Shown here piece by piece: positions 1 through 7,956 of a stretch of 30,695 nucleotides of DNA. Every line of letters starts with the position of its first letter. Position 1 is the stretch's first letter. The stretch spans positions 1-30,695 of the forward strand of contig CAZELU010000024.1 of assembly GCA_964513215.1 (NCBI GenBank), in the 5' to 3' direction. Source of the stretch: Casp-actino8 sp964513215. GTDB taxonomy: Bacteria; Actinomycetota; Acidimicrobiia; Acidimicrobiales; Ilumatobacteraceae. Position numbers and translations under genes: made by a program. The notes under the pieces are model-generated. The model did not search any database. It was given only the letters and a program-made list of their open reading frames with translations, and was not told where the DNA came from.

Positions 1-1
1 T

Positions 2-466
2 GCCGACTCGGTTGCTGGCTGGTCGATTCAGAACGACACCGTGATGGGCGGCGTGTCGAACAGTCGCACCGAGTGGGTCGACGGCCAATTGATCTTCGCG
101 GGCGATCTGTCCCTCGACAACAACGGCGGCTTCTGCTCGATGCGCAGTCCGGTCTCGGCCGACTTCGGCGCACTGGCCGCCGGGGCCACCGCTCTCACGC
201 TCACCGCCACGGGTGACGATCAGGTCTACCTCGTGCAGGTGCGCACCGATCGCGATCTGTTCGTTCAGCGAATCACCGTTGCCAGTGGCACCGAAGACAC
301 CTACGTGCTTCCGTTCGCCGACTTCACCGCCACCGATTTCATGCTCGACGCCATCACGCCGCTCGAACCCCTCGATCCGGGCTCGATCCTGCAGATCGCC
401 GTGTACATCCTCGACAAGCAAGAGGGCCCTTTTCGTCTGGCCATCCGCTCGTTCGGCGTCGTGTGA
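2..466 (+). CDS. CIA30-like protein (5'-truncated by window edge)
   Basis: The reading frame is open from base 2, so the N-terminus lies outside the window. The visible 154 residues begin with a Trp-Ser-Ile-Gln-Asn-Asp-Thr-Val-Met-Gly-Gly-Val-Ser pattern. That is the N-terminal signature of the CIA30 (NDUFAF1-like, galactose-binding-like beta-sandwich) family. The rest alternates short beta-strand-like stretches and has no membrane segment. In eukaryotes CIA30 is a complex I assembly factor. Bacterial members are short soluble proteins of unknown role, and no complex I gene is visible here. nucS begins 4 bp after the stop, suggesting co-transcription. The GTG at 41 is an internal codon, since homology starts before it. 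Confidence 0.75.
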   Translation, partial: ADSVAGWSIQNDTVMGGVSNSRTEWVDGQLIFAGDLSLDNNGGFCSMRSPVSADFGALAAGATALTLTATGDDQVYLVQVRTDRDLFVQRITVASGTEDTYVLPFADFTATDFMLDAITPLEPLDPGSILQIAVYILDKQEGPFRLAIRSFGVV

Positions 467-470
467 CCAC

Positions 471-1130
471 ATGCGTCTGGTGATCGCACGCTGCAGCGTG
501 CAGTACGAAGGCCGGCTCGACGCACAACTTCCGGAAGCCGTTCGGTTGGTGATGGTGAAGGCCGATGGCTGCGTGGCCATTCACAGCGACGGCGGCGCGT
601 ACAAACCGCTCAACTGGATGAACGCGCCCAACACGATCCGCGAAGAAGAGGCGACATGGATCGTCACCAACCCGAAGGGTGAAACCCTCACCATCTCGTT
701 CCACGAAGTCATTTCCGACTCAGCTCACGAGTTCGGAGAGGATCCGGGCCTGCAGAAGGACGGCGTCGAAGCCCACCTCCAAGAATTGCTAGCCGCGGTT
801 CCCGACGCGATCGCTCCCGGTTTCACTCTCGTGCGTCGCGAGTGGCCGACGTCGATCGGGCCGGTCGATCTGATGTGCCGCGACGAGCACGGCCACTACG
901 TAGCCGTCGAGATCAAGCGACGCGGCGAAATCGATGGCGTCGAGCAACTCGCGCGCTACCTCGAGGTGCTCGCACCCGACACCACGCTCACCAATCTGCG
1001 CGGAGTGTTCGTGGCCCAGGTGATCAAACCACAGGCCAAGACGATCGCCGAGGCTCGCGGCATCACCTGTGTGGAGGTCGACTACGACGACTTGCGCGGT
1101 CGTCGCCCCGAGGAACTCCGCCTGTTCTGA
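471..1130 (+). CDS. nucS: Endonuclease NucS/EndoMS (non-canonical mismatch repair)
   Basis: This 219-aa protein matches the full length of actinobacterial NucS. The family cuts both strands at mismatches and replaces MutS/MutL in most Actinobacteria and some archaea. The N-terminal half (about 1-110) is the dimerisation/DNA-binding domain. The C-terminal half is a RecB-like nuclease with GPVDL (Asp133) followed by VAVEIKR (Glu147, Lys149), the expected D-E-K active site. The protein ends in Glu-Leu-Arg-Leu-Phe, the C-terminal hydrophobic tail through which NucS contacts the sliding clamp. The ATG at 471 was chosen because the upstream in-frame codons lie inside the preceding gene and the homology begins at Met-Arg-Leu-Val-Ile-Ala. 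It lies 4 bp after the CIA30-like gene, so translation is probably coupled. Confidence 0.95.
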   Translation: MRLVIARCSVQYEGRLDAQLPEAVRLVMVKADGCVAIHSDGGAYKPLNWMNAPNTIREEEATWIVTNPKGETLTISFHEVISDSAHEFGEDPGLQKDGVEAHLQELLAAVPDAIAPGFTLVRREWPTSIGPVDLMCRDEHGHYVAVEIKRRGEIDGVEQLARYLEVLAPDTTLTNLRGVFVAQVIKPQAKTIAEARGITCVEVDYDDLRGRRPEELRLF

Positions 1131-1132
1131 TT

Positions 1133-1150
1133 CGTCGTTCGGATACGACG
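1133..1150. terminator. Candidate bidirectional stem-loop between convergent genes
   Basis: CGTCGT (1133-1138) and ACGACG (1145-1150) form a perfect 6-bp stem with a 6-nt loop. It lies in the 22-bp gap between the stops of nucS (+) and the MaoC hydratase (-). There is no T-tract on either side, so intrinsic termination is only a suggestion from position and symmetry. Confidence 0.35.
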
Positions 1151-1152
1151 TG

Positions 1153-2004
1153 TCAGCTGAACTTGACCAGACCCTGGTCGATCACGGCACGATCGCCCAC
1201 CGACGTGGTGAACACCGCTTCACCCGATCCGGTCTTCCAGATGCGCACCGTCAGAGCGTCGCCCGGTAGGACCGGCGACGAGAAACGACCTTCGATGTGC
1301 TTGAACTTGGTGACGTCGTTGTCGCACAGTGCGCCGAGGAGAGCGCGGCCGGTGAAGCCGTAGGTGCACAGTCCGTGCAGAATCGGCCGGTCGAAGCCGC
1401 CGAGTGCGGCGAATGACGGATCGGTGTGCAACGGATTGCGATCGCCCGACAAGCGGTACACGAAGGCCTGGTCGGGTGATGTCTGAAGCGTGACTTCGTG
1501 ATCGGGCTTGGTGTCGGGCGGAACGTTCTGCGGACCCGACGGGCCGCGATCGCCGCCCCATCCACCTTCACCGCGAATGAACACCGATGAACGCGTGGTC
1601 CAGAGCGGTTCACCCGACTCGAGTTTGACTTCGGCTTCGGTCACGACCACCGCGGCCTTGCCCTTGTCGTACATCGCGACGACCTTGTCCTGAGTGGTCG
1701 CCGTGGCTTCCACCGGAATCGGACGATGCAGCGTGATCGCCTGCGAACCGTGCACGAGCATCGCCCAGTTGAACGAACCGATCTCTCCCATCGCACTCTT
1801 GCCCGGTGACGCGGTACCCGAACCAGCAACCACCGCGAAGGTGGGAAACACGACCTGTTGCACGTTCTGGGTGTTCTCGGTGGTGAACGGAAGATCGGCC
1901 GAACCGGCTCCGATGCCCACGGCGTACAGCAGCGCATCTTTCGAGGTCCAGGAAATGGTGCGCTTGTCACCTACGGCACCGACGGCATTCGGATTCAACG
2001 GCAT
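1153..2004 (-). CDS. MaoC-family (R)-specific enoyl-CoA hydratase 2
   Basis: This 283-aa protein has the double hot-dog length of MFE-2-type hydratase 2. The C-terminal half carries the hydratase 2 motif YRLSGDRNPLH (residues 183-193). Asp188 and His193 are the catalytic pair expected from the family, followed by PILHGLCTYG. Such enzymes add water to trans-2-enoyl-CoA to give (3R)-hydroxyacyl-CoA in the cytosol. It is the second gene of an operon after the SDR at 2044-2961, whose family oxidises the (3R)-hydroxyacyl-CoA. The ATG at 2004 is preceded by an AAAGGGAA-type ribosome binding site. The exact acyl chain (fatty acid or steroid side chain) cannot be read from the sequence. Confidence 0.88.
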   Translation of the reverse strand: MPLNPNAVGAVGDKRTISWTSKDALLYAVGIGAGSADLPFTTENTQNVQQVVFPTFAVVAGSGTASPGKSAMGEIGSFNWAMLVHGSQAITLHRPIPVEATATTQDKVVAMYDKGKAAVVVTEAEVKLESGEPLWTTRSSVFIRGEGGWGGDRGPSGPQNVPPDTKPDHEVTLQTSPDQAFVYRLSGDRNPLHTDPSFAALGGFDRPILHGLCTYGFTGRALLGALCDNDVTKFKHIEGRFSSPVLPGDALTVRIWKTGSGEAVFTTSVGDRAVIDQGLVKFS

Positions 2005-2043
2005 GGTGAGTTCCCTTTCAGACTTTTCGGATGTGTTTGTCGA

Positions 2044-2961
2044 TCACTTGGGCTGCGGCCAGCCACCGGGCTCGCCGTTCATTCCCGAGTTCTTGCGGGC
2101 CTTGGCCATGAGGTCGGCGACGATCGGGCCCAACTTCGTCGGGTCGTCCACCGGGGCGACGCGCGGTCCGCGCACCCAACCCTCGGCAATCGCGAGCACG
2201 TCACCGCTGGCCTCGAACACGCGACCCGACACGGCCTTCGACTCTTCCGATGCCAGCCAGGTGATGATCGGTGCGATCCAGCGCGGCGAGCGACGCTCAC
2301 GGTCTTCGTCGGTTTCCGGTGCCGGTCCGAGTCCTTCTGTCATGCGCGTGAGGGCCACCGGGGCGACGGCGTTCACGGTCACCCCGTAGCGCGCCATCTC
2401 GAGGGCAGCGATGTTGGTGAACGCGGCGATGCCGGCCTTGGCCGCGCCGTAGTTGGTCTGTCCCGGATTTCCGTAGATGCCCGACACCGACGTGGTGTTG
2501 ATGATGCGGCCGTCCACCGGCTTGCCTTCCTTCGAGCGCTCGCGCCAGTACGAGCAGGCGAAGCGACTCGGAGCGAACGTTCCCTTCAGGTGCACGTTGA
2601 TGACCGCGTCCCACTCTTCTTCGGCCATCGAGAACAACATGCGATCGCGCAGAATGCCGGCGTTGTTGACGACCACGTGCAGATCGCCGAATGCGTCGAT
2701 CGCGGTCTTGATGAGGCGCTGCGCACCGTTCCAGTCGCTCACGCTGTCGCCATTGGCCACGGCTTCGCCACCCATGGCCTTGATCTCGGCCACCACTTGC
2801 TCGGCCGGGCTGAGATCTCCACCCGATCCGTCGACGTTGCCGCCGAGATCGTTGACGACGACCTTGGCGCCCTGAGCCGCCAGGCTCAACGCGTGTTCGC
2901 GGCCGATGCCTCGGCCGGCTCCGGTGACGATGGCGATTCGACCTTCACACAAGCGAGCCAT
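2044..2961 (-). CDS. SDR-family (3R)-hydroxyacyl-CoA dehydrogenase (MFE-2 N-domain type)
   Basis: This 305-aa protein is a short-chain dehydrogenase with TGAGRGIG (13-20), NNAG (99-102), a catalytic Ser near 158 and YGAAK (Tyr171, Lys175). The NDLGG after the second strand and the C-terminal extension past 250 residues resemble the dehydrogenase unit of peroxisomal multifunctional enzyme type 2, not a generic 250-aa FabG. The expected reaction is NAD-dependent oxidation of (3R)-hydroxyacyl-CoA to 3-ketoacyl-CoA. The ATG at 2961 has AAAGGA about 5 nt upstream. The hydratase gene follows 39 bp downstream on the same strand, so the pair forms one functional unit. A paralogue is at 21425-22318. 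Confidence 0.88.
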   Translation of the reverse strand: MARLCEGRIAIVTGAGRGIGREHALSLAAQGAKVVVNDLGGNVDGSGGDLSPAEQVVAEIKAMGGEAVANGDSVSDWNGAQRLIKTAIDAFGDLHVVVNNAGILRDRMLFSMAEEEWDAVINVHLKGTFAPSRFACSYWRERSKEGKPVDGRIINTTSVSGIYGNPGQTNYGAAKAGIAAFTNIAALEMARYGVTVNAVAPVALTRMTEGLGPAPETDEDRERRSPRWIAPIITWLASEESKAVSGRVFEASGDVLAIAEGWVRGPRVAPVDDPTKLGPIVADLMAKARKNSGMNGEPGGWPQPK

Positions 2962-2977
2962 GGGAATCCTTTCGTTC

Positions 2978-2992
2978 GAGAGACGTTCTCTC
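2978..2992. promoter_or_regulatory. Palindrome in the leader of the SDR-hydratase operon (candidate operator)
   Basis: GAGAGA-CGT-TCTCTC has two perfect 6-bp arms around a 3-nt centre. It lies between the proposed -10 (3018-3023) and the start codon at 2961, where a bound repressor could block transcription. Size and symmetry would suit a TetR- or GntR-like regulator, but no regulator gene is in the window. Confidence 0.4.
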
Positions 2993-3017
2993 TGTGACGT
3001 GTGCGATGACGTTCACG

Positions 3018-3023
3018 ATCATA
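3018..3023 (-). promoter_or_regulatory. -10 element of the SDR-hydratase operon
   Basis: Read on the minus strand this is TATGAT, close to the consensus -10. The start would fall near 3011, giving a leader of about 50 nt that includes the palindrome at 2978-2992 and the ribosome binding site. No convincing -35 is seen. Confidence 0.45.
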
Positions 3024-3063
3024 GGAATGGGCGTCGGATCGGGCACCAGCCGAACCCCGCTCG

Positions 3064-3069
3064 TAGCCT
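3064..3069 (+). promoter_or_regulatory. -10 hexamer TAGCCT, leaderless arrangement
   Basis: TAGCCT is separated by 6 nt from the GTG at 3076, so the predicted transcription start coincides with the start codon. No ribosome binding site is present, which fits leaderless translation. Confidence 0.55.
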
Positions 3070-3075
3070 GACGGC

Positions 3076-4296
3076 GTGTCCGCGCCGGTTGACCAGGTCG
3101 ATCTCCTCGTCGTCGGGGCCGGTCCGGCCGGAACCGCCGCCGCTATCGCGGCGCGCCGCGCCGGCCTCACGGTGACCATCGTCGACAAGGCCGAGTTCCC
3201 CCGCGACAAGTGCTGCGGCGACGGGCTCACGTCGTTGGCTCTGCGCCAACTCGATGCCCTCGGCTTCGACCCGGGTGCGGTTCGATCGTGGCAGAACGTC
3301 GACGCCGCCTGGTTGCGTTCACCGTCGGGGCGCGAGGTCGAACTTCCATTGCCCACCGATGGCACCTTCGCGGCCGTGGCTCCGCGCCTCGAACTCGATG
3401 CCGCTCTCGTCGATCTGGCGCGGCGGCACGGGGCCGTGGTGCACGAGAACACGTCGTTCGCGTCGATCGAGTCCGCTCCCGATCATGTCGACGTCACCGT
3501 CGAACACGCAGGCGTGTCCCGCATCGTGCGGGCCACCTGGGTGGTGGCCGCCGATGGCATGTGGAGTCCGGTGCGCAAAGCACTCGGCGTCGCCGTCAAC
3601 GGCTACCTCGGCGAATGGCATGCCTTTCGTCAATACGCATCCAACGTCACGGGTGTGGCCAAGGATCGCCTCATCGTCTGGTTCGACGACGATCTGTTGC
3701 CTGGTTACGCGTGGAGTTTTCCGCTGCCGGGCAATCGGGTGAACATCGGCTTCGGAGTCCTACGCGACGGTGAACGCCGTATTCAGGACATGAAGGACAC
3801 GTGGGCCGATCTCCTGCAACGTCCACACGTGCGCGAAGCACTCGGCCCCGACGCAGTGCTCGAAGGGCGACATACCGCCTGGCCGATTCCGGCTCGTATC
3901 GACGAAGCGGTCACCGGCGTGGGTCGTGTGTTGTTCGTCGGCGACGCGGCCATGGCCACTGACGCTCTCACCGGTGAAGGAATTGGCCAAGCACTACTCA
4001 CTGGTGTGGAAGCCGCCGCCGCCATCGTGGCCGGTGGATCGTCACTCGACGTGCGTCGCGCGTATCGCCGGGCCGTCGATCATCACTTGCTGGCCGACCA
4101 CCGCATGTCGATTCGCCTCGGCAAGGTGCTGGCGCGCCGACGTGGTGCTCGCGGGGCCATCGCCCTGCTCGATCACGCCGGATCGTGGAGCCGGCGAATG
4201 TTCGCCCGCTGGATGTTCGAGGACGAACCGCGTGCGATTCTCCTCACGCCGTCACGCTGGCACCGACGACTCCTGCGCCAACGCGGAGCGTTCTGA
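3076..4296 (+). CDS. Geranylgeranyl reductase family FAD-dependent oxidoreductase
   Basis: This 406-aa flavoprotein has the Rossmann GAGPAG (14-19) and the family's CCGDG motif (46-50). It also has the LPGYAWSFP signature (about 209-217) and the second FAD motif FVGDAAMATDALTGEGIG (about 286-303). This pattern is typical of the geranylgeranyl reductase family, which reduces isoprenoid double bonds, for example in the menaquinone side chain (MenJ) or lipid precursors. The substrate cannot be assigned. The GTG start is supported by an ideally placed -10 (TAGCCT, 6 nt upstream) and by the FAD motif lying 14 residues in. It runs divergently from the SDR operon and 31 bp before the nitronate monooxygenase-like gene, which has its own promoter. 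Confidence 0.85.
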   Translation: MSAPVDQVDLLVVGAGPAGTAAAIAARRAGLTVTIVDKAEFPRDKCCGDGLTSLALRQLDALGFDPGAVRSWQNVDAAWLRSPSGREVELPLPTDGTFAAVAPRLELDAALVDLARRHGAVVHENTSFASIESAPDHVDVTVEHAGVSRIVRATWVVAADGMWSPVRKALGVAVNGYLGEWHAFRQYASNVTGVAKDRLIVWFDDDLLPGYAWSFPLPGNRVNIGFGVLRDGERRIQDMKDTWADLLQRPHVREALGPDAVLEGRHTAWPIPARIDEAVTGVGRVLFVGDAAMATDALTGEGIGQALLTGVEAAAAIVAGGSSLDVRRAYRRAVDHHLLADHRMSIRLGKVLARRRGARGAIALLDHAGSWSRRMFARWMFEDEPRAILLTPSRWHRRLLRQRGAF

Positions 4297-4315
4297 GCCC
4301 CCGAGGGGTCACGGC

Positions 4316-4321
4316 TACCGT
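4316..4321 (+). promoter_or_regulatory. -10 hexamer TACCGT, leaderless arrangement
   Basis: TACCGT lies 6 nt before the ATG at 4328, so the next gene can be transcribed independently of the flavoprotein gene and without a leader. Confidence 0.5.
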
Positions 4322-4327
4322 GGCCTC

Positions 4328-5293
4328 ATGAAGACTCGTCTGACCGAACTCCTCGACATCGAACATCCGGTGATGCTGGCCGGCATGGGCGGAGTCTCGT
4401 ACTCGGCTCTCGTGGCCGCCGTGAGCGAAGCCGGTGGAATCGGAACCTTCGGCGCCGCCGCCATGCGTCCCGGTCAACTCGACGAAGAAATCGGTGCCGT
4501 CAAGAAGGCTACGTCCAAGCCGTTCGGCGTCGACTTGCTCACGGCGGTACCCGGTCAACTCGAACGTGACGTCGAATCGGTCATCAAGGGTGGTGCCCGC
4601 ATCTTCGTCGCCGGTCTCGGCGTACCGCGCGAGATCATCGACGTTCTCCACAAGAACAACATCCTCGTCGGCTCGATGTGCGGCAAGGTTCGCCACGCCG
4701 AAGCCGCCGTGGCCAGTGGCTGCGACTTCGTGATCGCCCAGGGAACCGAAGGGGGTGGCCACACCGGCACGGTCGCCACCATGGCGTTGGTTCCACAAGT
4801 GGTCGACGCCGTGGGTGCTCAGGTCCCGGTGGTCGCGGCCGGTGGGTTGTTCGACGGCCGCGGACTCGCGGCGTCCATCGCCCTCGGTGCCGACGGCGTG
4901 TGGATGGGCACACGTTTCATTGCTACTCCCGAGGCCCACGCACAGAAGTCGTACAAGAGCACACTGCTCGCTCTTCCCGAAGACGGAACGGTCATCTCTC
5001 GCGCGTACACCGGCAAGACCTGTCGAGTGGTGCGCACCGAATGGACTCAGAAGTTCGAAGAGCACCCCGAACTCCTGAAGAAGTTCCCCGAGCAAGCACT
5101 GGCGTCGGCCCAGGCCGGCGTCAACCACATGGGCTGGCCCATGGATCAAGACGTCGACCCCAACACCGAGTTCATGCCGTGCGGTCAGGGAGTCGGCGCC
5201 ATTCGCTCGCTCGAACCGGCCGGCGACATCGTGCGCTCGGTGGTGAAGGAAGCCGAACGCATCATCGACGCGATGCAGAAGGTGCGCCGGTGA
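4328..5293 (+). CDS. Nitronate monooxygenase-like / FabK-like FMN enzyme
   Basis: The protein has 321 aa and a TIM-barrel FMN fold of the 2-nitropropane dioxygenase/NMO family. Visible signatures are PVMLAGMGGVS near the N-terminus, AQGTEGGGHTG (137-147) with His145 at the position of the catalytic His, and GGLFDGRGLAASIALGADGV (172-191), which binds the FMN phosphate. Members oxidise nitronates or reduce enoyl thioesters (FabK-like), and in actinobacteria many sit in lipid or steroid degradation loci. The sequence does not separate these options. The ATG was chosen because TACCGT lies 6 nt upstream and the homology begins at once. Its stop overlaps the GTG of the M20 peptidase by 3 bp within a GTGA junction. 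Confidence 0.85.
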   Translation: MKTRLTELLDIEHPVMLAGMGGVSYSALVAAVSEAGGIGTFGAAAMRPGQLDEEIGAVKKATSKPFGVDLLTAVPGQLERDVESVIKGGARIFVAGLGVPREIIDVLHKNNILVGSMCGKVRHAEAAVASGCDFVIAQGTEGGGHTGTVATMALVPQVVDAVGAQVPVVAAGGLFDGRGLAASIALGADGVWMGTRFIATPEAHAQKSYKSTLLALPEDGTVISRAYTGKTCRVVRTEWTQKFEEHPELLKKFPEQALASAQAGVNHMGWPMDQDVDPNTEFMPCGQGVGAIRSLEPAGDIVRSVVKEAERIIDAMQKVRR

Positions 5294-6729
5294 CCGCAAC
5301 CGAACCGGTCGACTCGATGCAGTCACGCATCGACCGGGTGTGGGACGACGACATCGTTCCCGAACTCACCGACTACATCCGTATCCCCAACGTCTCGAAG
5401 GCCTACGAACCCGATTGGCGCGAACTCGGCCACATGGATCGCGCGGTCGAACACATTCGCCGCTGGTGCTCGGCGCGGGCCATCGCCGGTCTCAACGTCG
5501 AGGTCGTGAGCCTGCCCGGACTCACTCCGATGATCGTGATGGAGGTGCCGGCGTTCGGTGCCGGTTCCACCCGTGGCGCCGACGACGTCGTGCTGCTGTA
5601 CGGCCACCTCGACAAGCAGCCCGAGATGGAAGGGTGGCGCGAAGGTTTCGGCCCGTGGACGCCGGTCATCGAGAACGAGCGCCTGTACGGACGCGGAGGC
5701 GCCGACGATGGTTACTCCGCCTACGCCACCTTGGCCGCGATCGAAGCCGCACAAGCAGCCGGCTGGTCGCACGCGCGCCTGGTGATTCTCATCGAAGCCA
5801 GCGAGGAGAGCGGCAGTCCCGATCTGCCGGCGTATCTCGATCACCTCGCACCGTTGGTGGGTTCGCCGTCGCTCGTGGTGTGCCTCGACTCGGGATGTCT
5901 CGACGACCAGCGCTTGTGGGTCACCACCTCGCTACGCGGTCTGGCGTCGGGCACGTTGCGCGTCGACGTTCTCGCCGAGGGTGTTCACAGCGGTGAAGCC
6001 AGCGGCATCGTGCCCAGTTCGTTCCGGATCATTCGCCAGTTGCTCGATCGAGTGGAGGACGCCACGACCGGTCGGATCTTGCTCGACGAACTGCAGGTCG
6101 ACATTCCGGCCGACCGTCGCCGTGAAGCGGTCGACACCAGCGCCGAATTTCCCGAGCCGCTGGCCAGCCACTACCCCTTCGTCGGCAACACGCGACCGAT
6201 GGTCGACGATCCGGTCGAGCAGATGCTGGCCCACACCTGGCGACCCACGCTCAGTTACGTCGGAATCGACGGTGTGCCCTCGGTGGCCCGCGGTGGCAAC
6301 GTGCTGCGCCCCTACACCGCCCTCTCGCTCTCGTTCCGTCTGCCGCCCACGTGCGATCACGAACGCGCCATCGCGGCCATCGCCACCGCTCTCGAAGCGA
6401 ATCCGCCGTCGGACGCCACGGTGTCGTTCACCGATCTCAACGCGGCGCCGGGCTGGAACGCACCATCGTTCGCGCCGTGGCTCGCCGATGCTCTCGAGGA
6501 TGCGTCCACCGCCGCGTTCGGCAACTCGTGGCGAGCCTTCGGCGAGGGCGGAACCATTCCGTTCATGGGCATGCTCGGCGACAAGTTCCCCGAGGCTCAG
6601 TTCGTGATCACCGGGGTTCTCGGACCGGGCTCCAACGCCCACGGGCCCAACGAGTTCCTCGACATCCGTACCGGCAAGAAGATCACCACGGCCATCGCCT
6701 GCATTCTGCGCTCGCACGCGTCACGCTGA
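5290..6729 (+). CDS. M20 family metallopeptidase (dipeptidase-like)
   Basis: This 479-aa protein has the complete M20 di-zinc set: YGHLDKQP (His106, catalytic Asp108), RGGADDG (bridging Asp139), EASEES (general base Glu172, ligand Glu173), Asp200 in the LDSG segment, and the C-terminal His451 in NAHGPNE. A lid/dimerisation domain occupies roughly 215-380. Its length and the KQPEMEGW and FGPW segments fit the cytosolic dipeptidase branch (PepV/CNDP/Dug1-like), not DapE or ArgE. The GTG start overlaps the preceding stop, indicating translational coupling. The substrate is unknown. There is no signal peptide. Confidence 0.88.
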   Translation: MTATEPVDSMQSRIDRVWDDDIVPELTDYIRIPNVSKAYEPDWRELGHMDRAVEHIRRWCSARAIAGLNVEVVSLPGLTPMIVMEVPAFGAGSTRGADDVVLLYGHLDKQPEMEGWREGFGPWTPVIENERLYGRGGADDGYSAYATLAAIEAAQAAGWSHARLVILIEASEESGSPDLPAYLDHLAPLVGSPSLVVCLDSGCLDDQRLWVTTSLRGLASGTLRVDVLAEGVHSGEASGIVPSSFRIIRQLLDRVEDATTGRILLDELQVDIPADRRREAVDTSAEFPEPLASHYPFVGNTRPMVDDPVEQMLAHTWRPTLSYVGIDGVPSVARGGNVLRPYTALSLSFRLPPTCDHERAIAAIATALEANPPSDATVSFTDLNAAPGWNAPSFAPWLADALEDASTAAFGNSWRAFGEGGTIPFMGMLGDKFPEAQFVITGVLGPGSNAHGPNEFLDIRTGKKITTAIACILRSHASR

Positions 6730-6738
6730 CGGTTCACC

Positions 6739-7956
6739 ATGTGGAAGATGCTGCGCACCAACGCCGACATGCGGCGTCTCTTCATCGCGCAGGTCATCTC
6801 GTATCTCGGCGACTGGTTCAGTTTCGTGGCCTTGGTCGGTCTCGTCGACGATCTGACCGACTCGAGTTTTCTCGTGTCGATGATCGTGGTGTCGTTCTCG
6901 TTGCCGTCGTTCGTCGCGTCGCCGATCGCTGGAGTGATCGTCGATCGATTCGACCGCCGTCGCATCCTCATCGTCGTGTCGCTCGTGCAATCGGTCGCGG
7001 CCCTCGGCCTCGTACTGGTCGGGGCCGACACCATCTGGCTCGCGTTCGTGTGCCAGAGCATCATCTCGGGTCTCGCGGCCATCGTGAAACCGGCATCGGA
7101 GGCCGGAACACCGAACCTCGCGCGCGACGCCGAAGAACTCGGCAAGGCCCAAGCGCTGTTCGGCTCCACCTGGGGCGTGATGTTGGCGGTGGGTGCCGCG
7201 GTGGGCGGATTCTTCGCGGCCGCCCTCGGGCGCGACACCGCCTTCGTCATCAACGCCGCGTCGTTCGTCGTGTCGGCCTGGTTCATCGTTCTGATCACCA
7301 AGCCGCTACAAGAAGAGCGTCAGCAAACCCGTTCGCGCATGCGACCCATCGCCGACATGCGCGAGGCGCTGGGTCATGCTCGCCGCGATTCGGTTCTCCT
7401 CGCTCTCCTCTTGTCGAAGACCACCTTCGCCATCGGATCCGGTGTGGTGAGCCAATTGGCCGTGTTGGCGAGCGACGTGTACCGCGGTGGCGACGGCGCC
7501 CGCGGTGTCCTCATCGCCGCGCGAGGCGCGGGAGTCGGACTCGGCCCCATCATCGCCACCCGCTTCACCGGTGGTGACGTGGGCAAGGTGCTCACGGTGT
7601 GCGGTTACGCGAGCCTGGCCTTCAGCGTCTTCTATCTCACCGGTGCCTGGATGCCCGAGCTCTGGCTGTGCGTCATCTTCATCACGGCCGCGCATCTGGG
7701 CGGTGGTGCGCAGTGGACGCTCAGCACCTACGGCCTGCAGATGCGTTCACCCGACCAGATACGTGGTCGCATCCTGGCCGGCGACTTCGCGCTCATGACC
7801 TTGGTGCTGTCGATCACGAGCCTGGCCGCCGGCGCGTTGTCGGAAGCCACCAGCGTGCGTACGGCGATCACCGCGTTCGCGGCAGCGGCCGCCGTAGCGA
7901 GCCTGGCTTACATCAGTGCGACGCGGAGTCTGCGCAAGCAACTGCTGCGTCAGTGA
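6739..7956 (+). CDS. MFS transporter (EntS/MFS_3-like efflux type)
   Basis: The 405-aa protein has about 10-12 predicted hydrophobic segments and the MFS loop 2-3 signature GVIVDRFDRRR (about residues 65-75). The N-terminal FIAQVISYLGDWFSFVAL and the linker after TM6 are typical of the MFS_3 group that contains the enterobactin exporter EntS and macrolide efflux proteins. Function is probably export of a small molecule across the cytoplasmic membrane, and the substrate is unknown. It starts 9 bp after the M20 gene, likely in the same transcript. Its 3' end overlaps the convergent serine hydrolase gene by 44 bp. Confidence 0.85.
   Translation: MWKMLRTNADMRRLFIAQVISYLGDWFSFVALVGLVDDLTDSSFLVSMIVVSFSLPSFVASPIAGVIVDRFDRRRILIVVSLVQSVAALGLVLVGADTIWLAFVCQSIISGLAAIVKPASEAGTPNLARDAEELGKAQALFGSTWGVMLAVGAAVGGFFAAALGRDTAFVINAASFVVSAWFIVLITKPLQEERQQTRSRMRPIADMREALGHARRDSVLLALLLSKTTFAIGSGVVSQLAVLASDVYRGGDGARGVLIAARGAGVGLGPIIATRFTGGDVGKVLTVCGYASLAFSVFYLTGAWMPELWLCVIFITAAHLGGGAQWTLSTYGLQMRSPDQIRGRILAGDFALMTLVLSITSLAAGALSEATSVRTAITAFAAAAAVASLAYISATRSLRKQLLRQ

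Noticed and set aside
1858..2997. 379-codon open frame on the plus strand
   Set aside because: It is antisense to the SDR and hydratase genes and has an Arg/His-rich composition without motifs.
4298..4310. CCCC-GA-GGGG as a terminator after the flavoprotein gene
   Set aside because: A 2-nt loop cannot form a stable hairpin and no T-tract follows.
4244..5326. 360-codon open frame on the minus strand
   Set aside because: It lies opposite the nitronate monooxygenase-like gene, whose FMN motifs are clear. The antisense translation has no recognisable domain or ribosome binding site.
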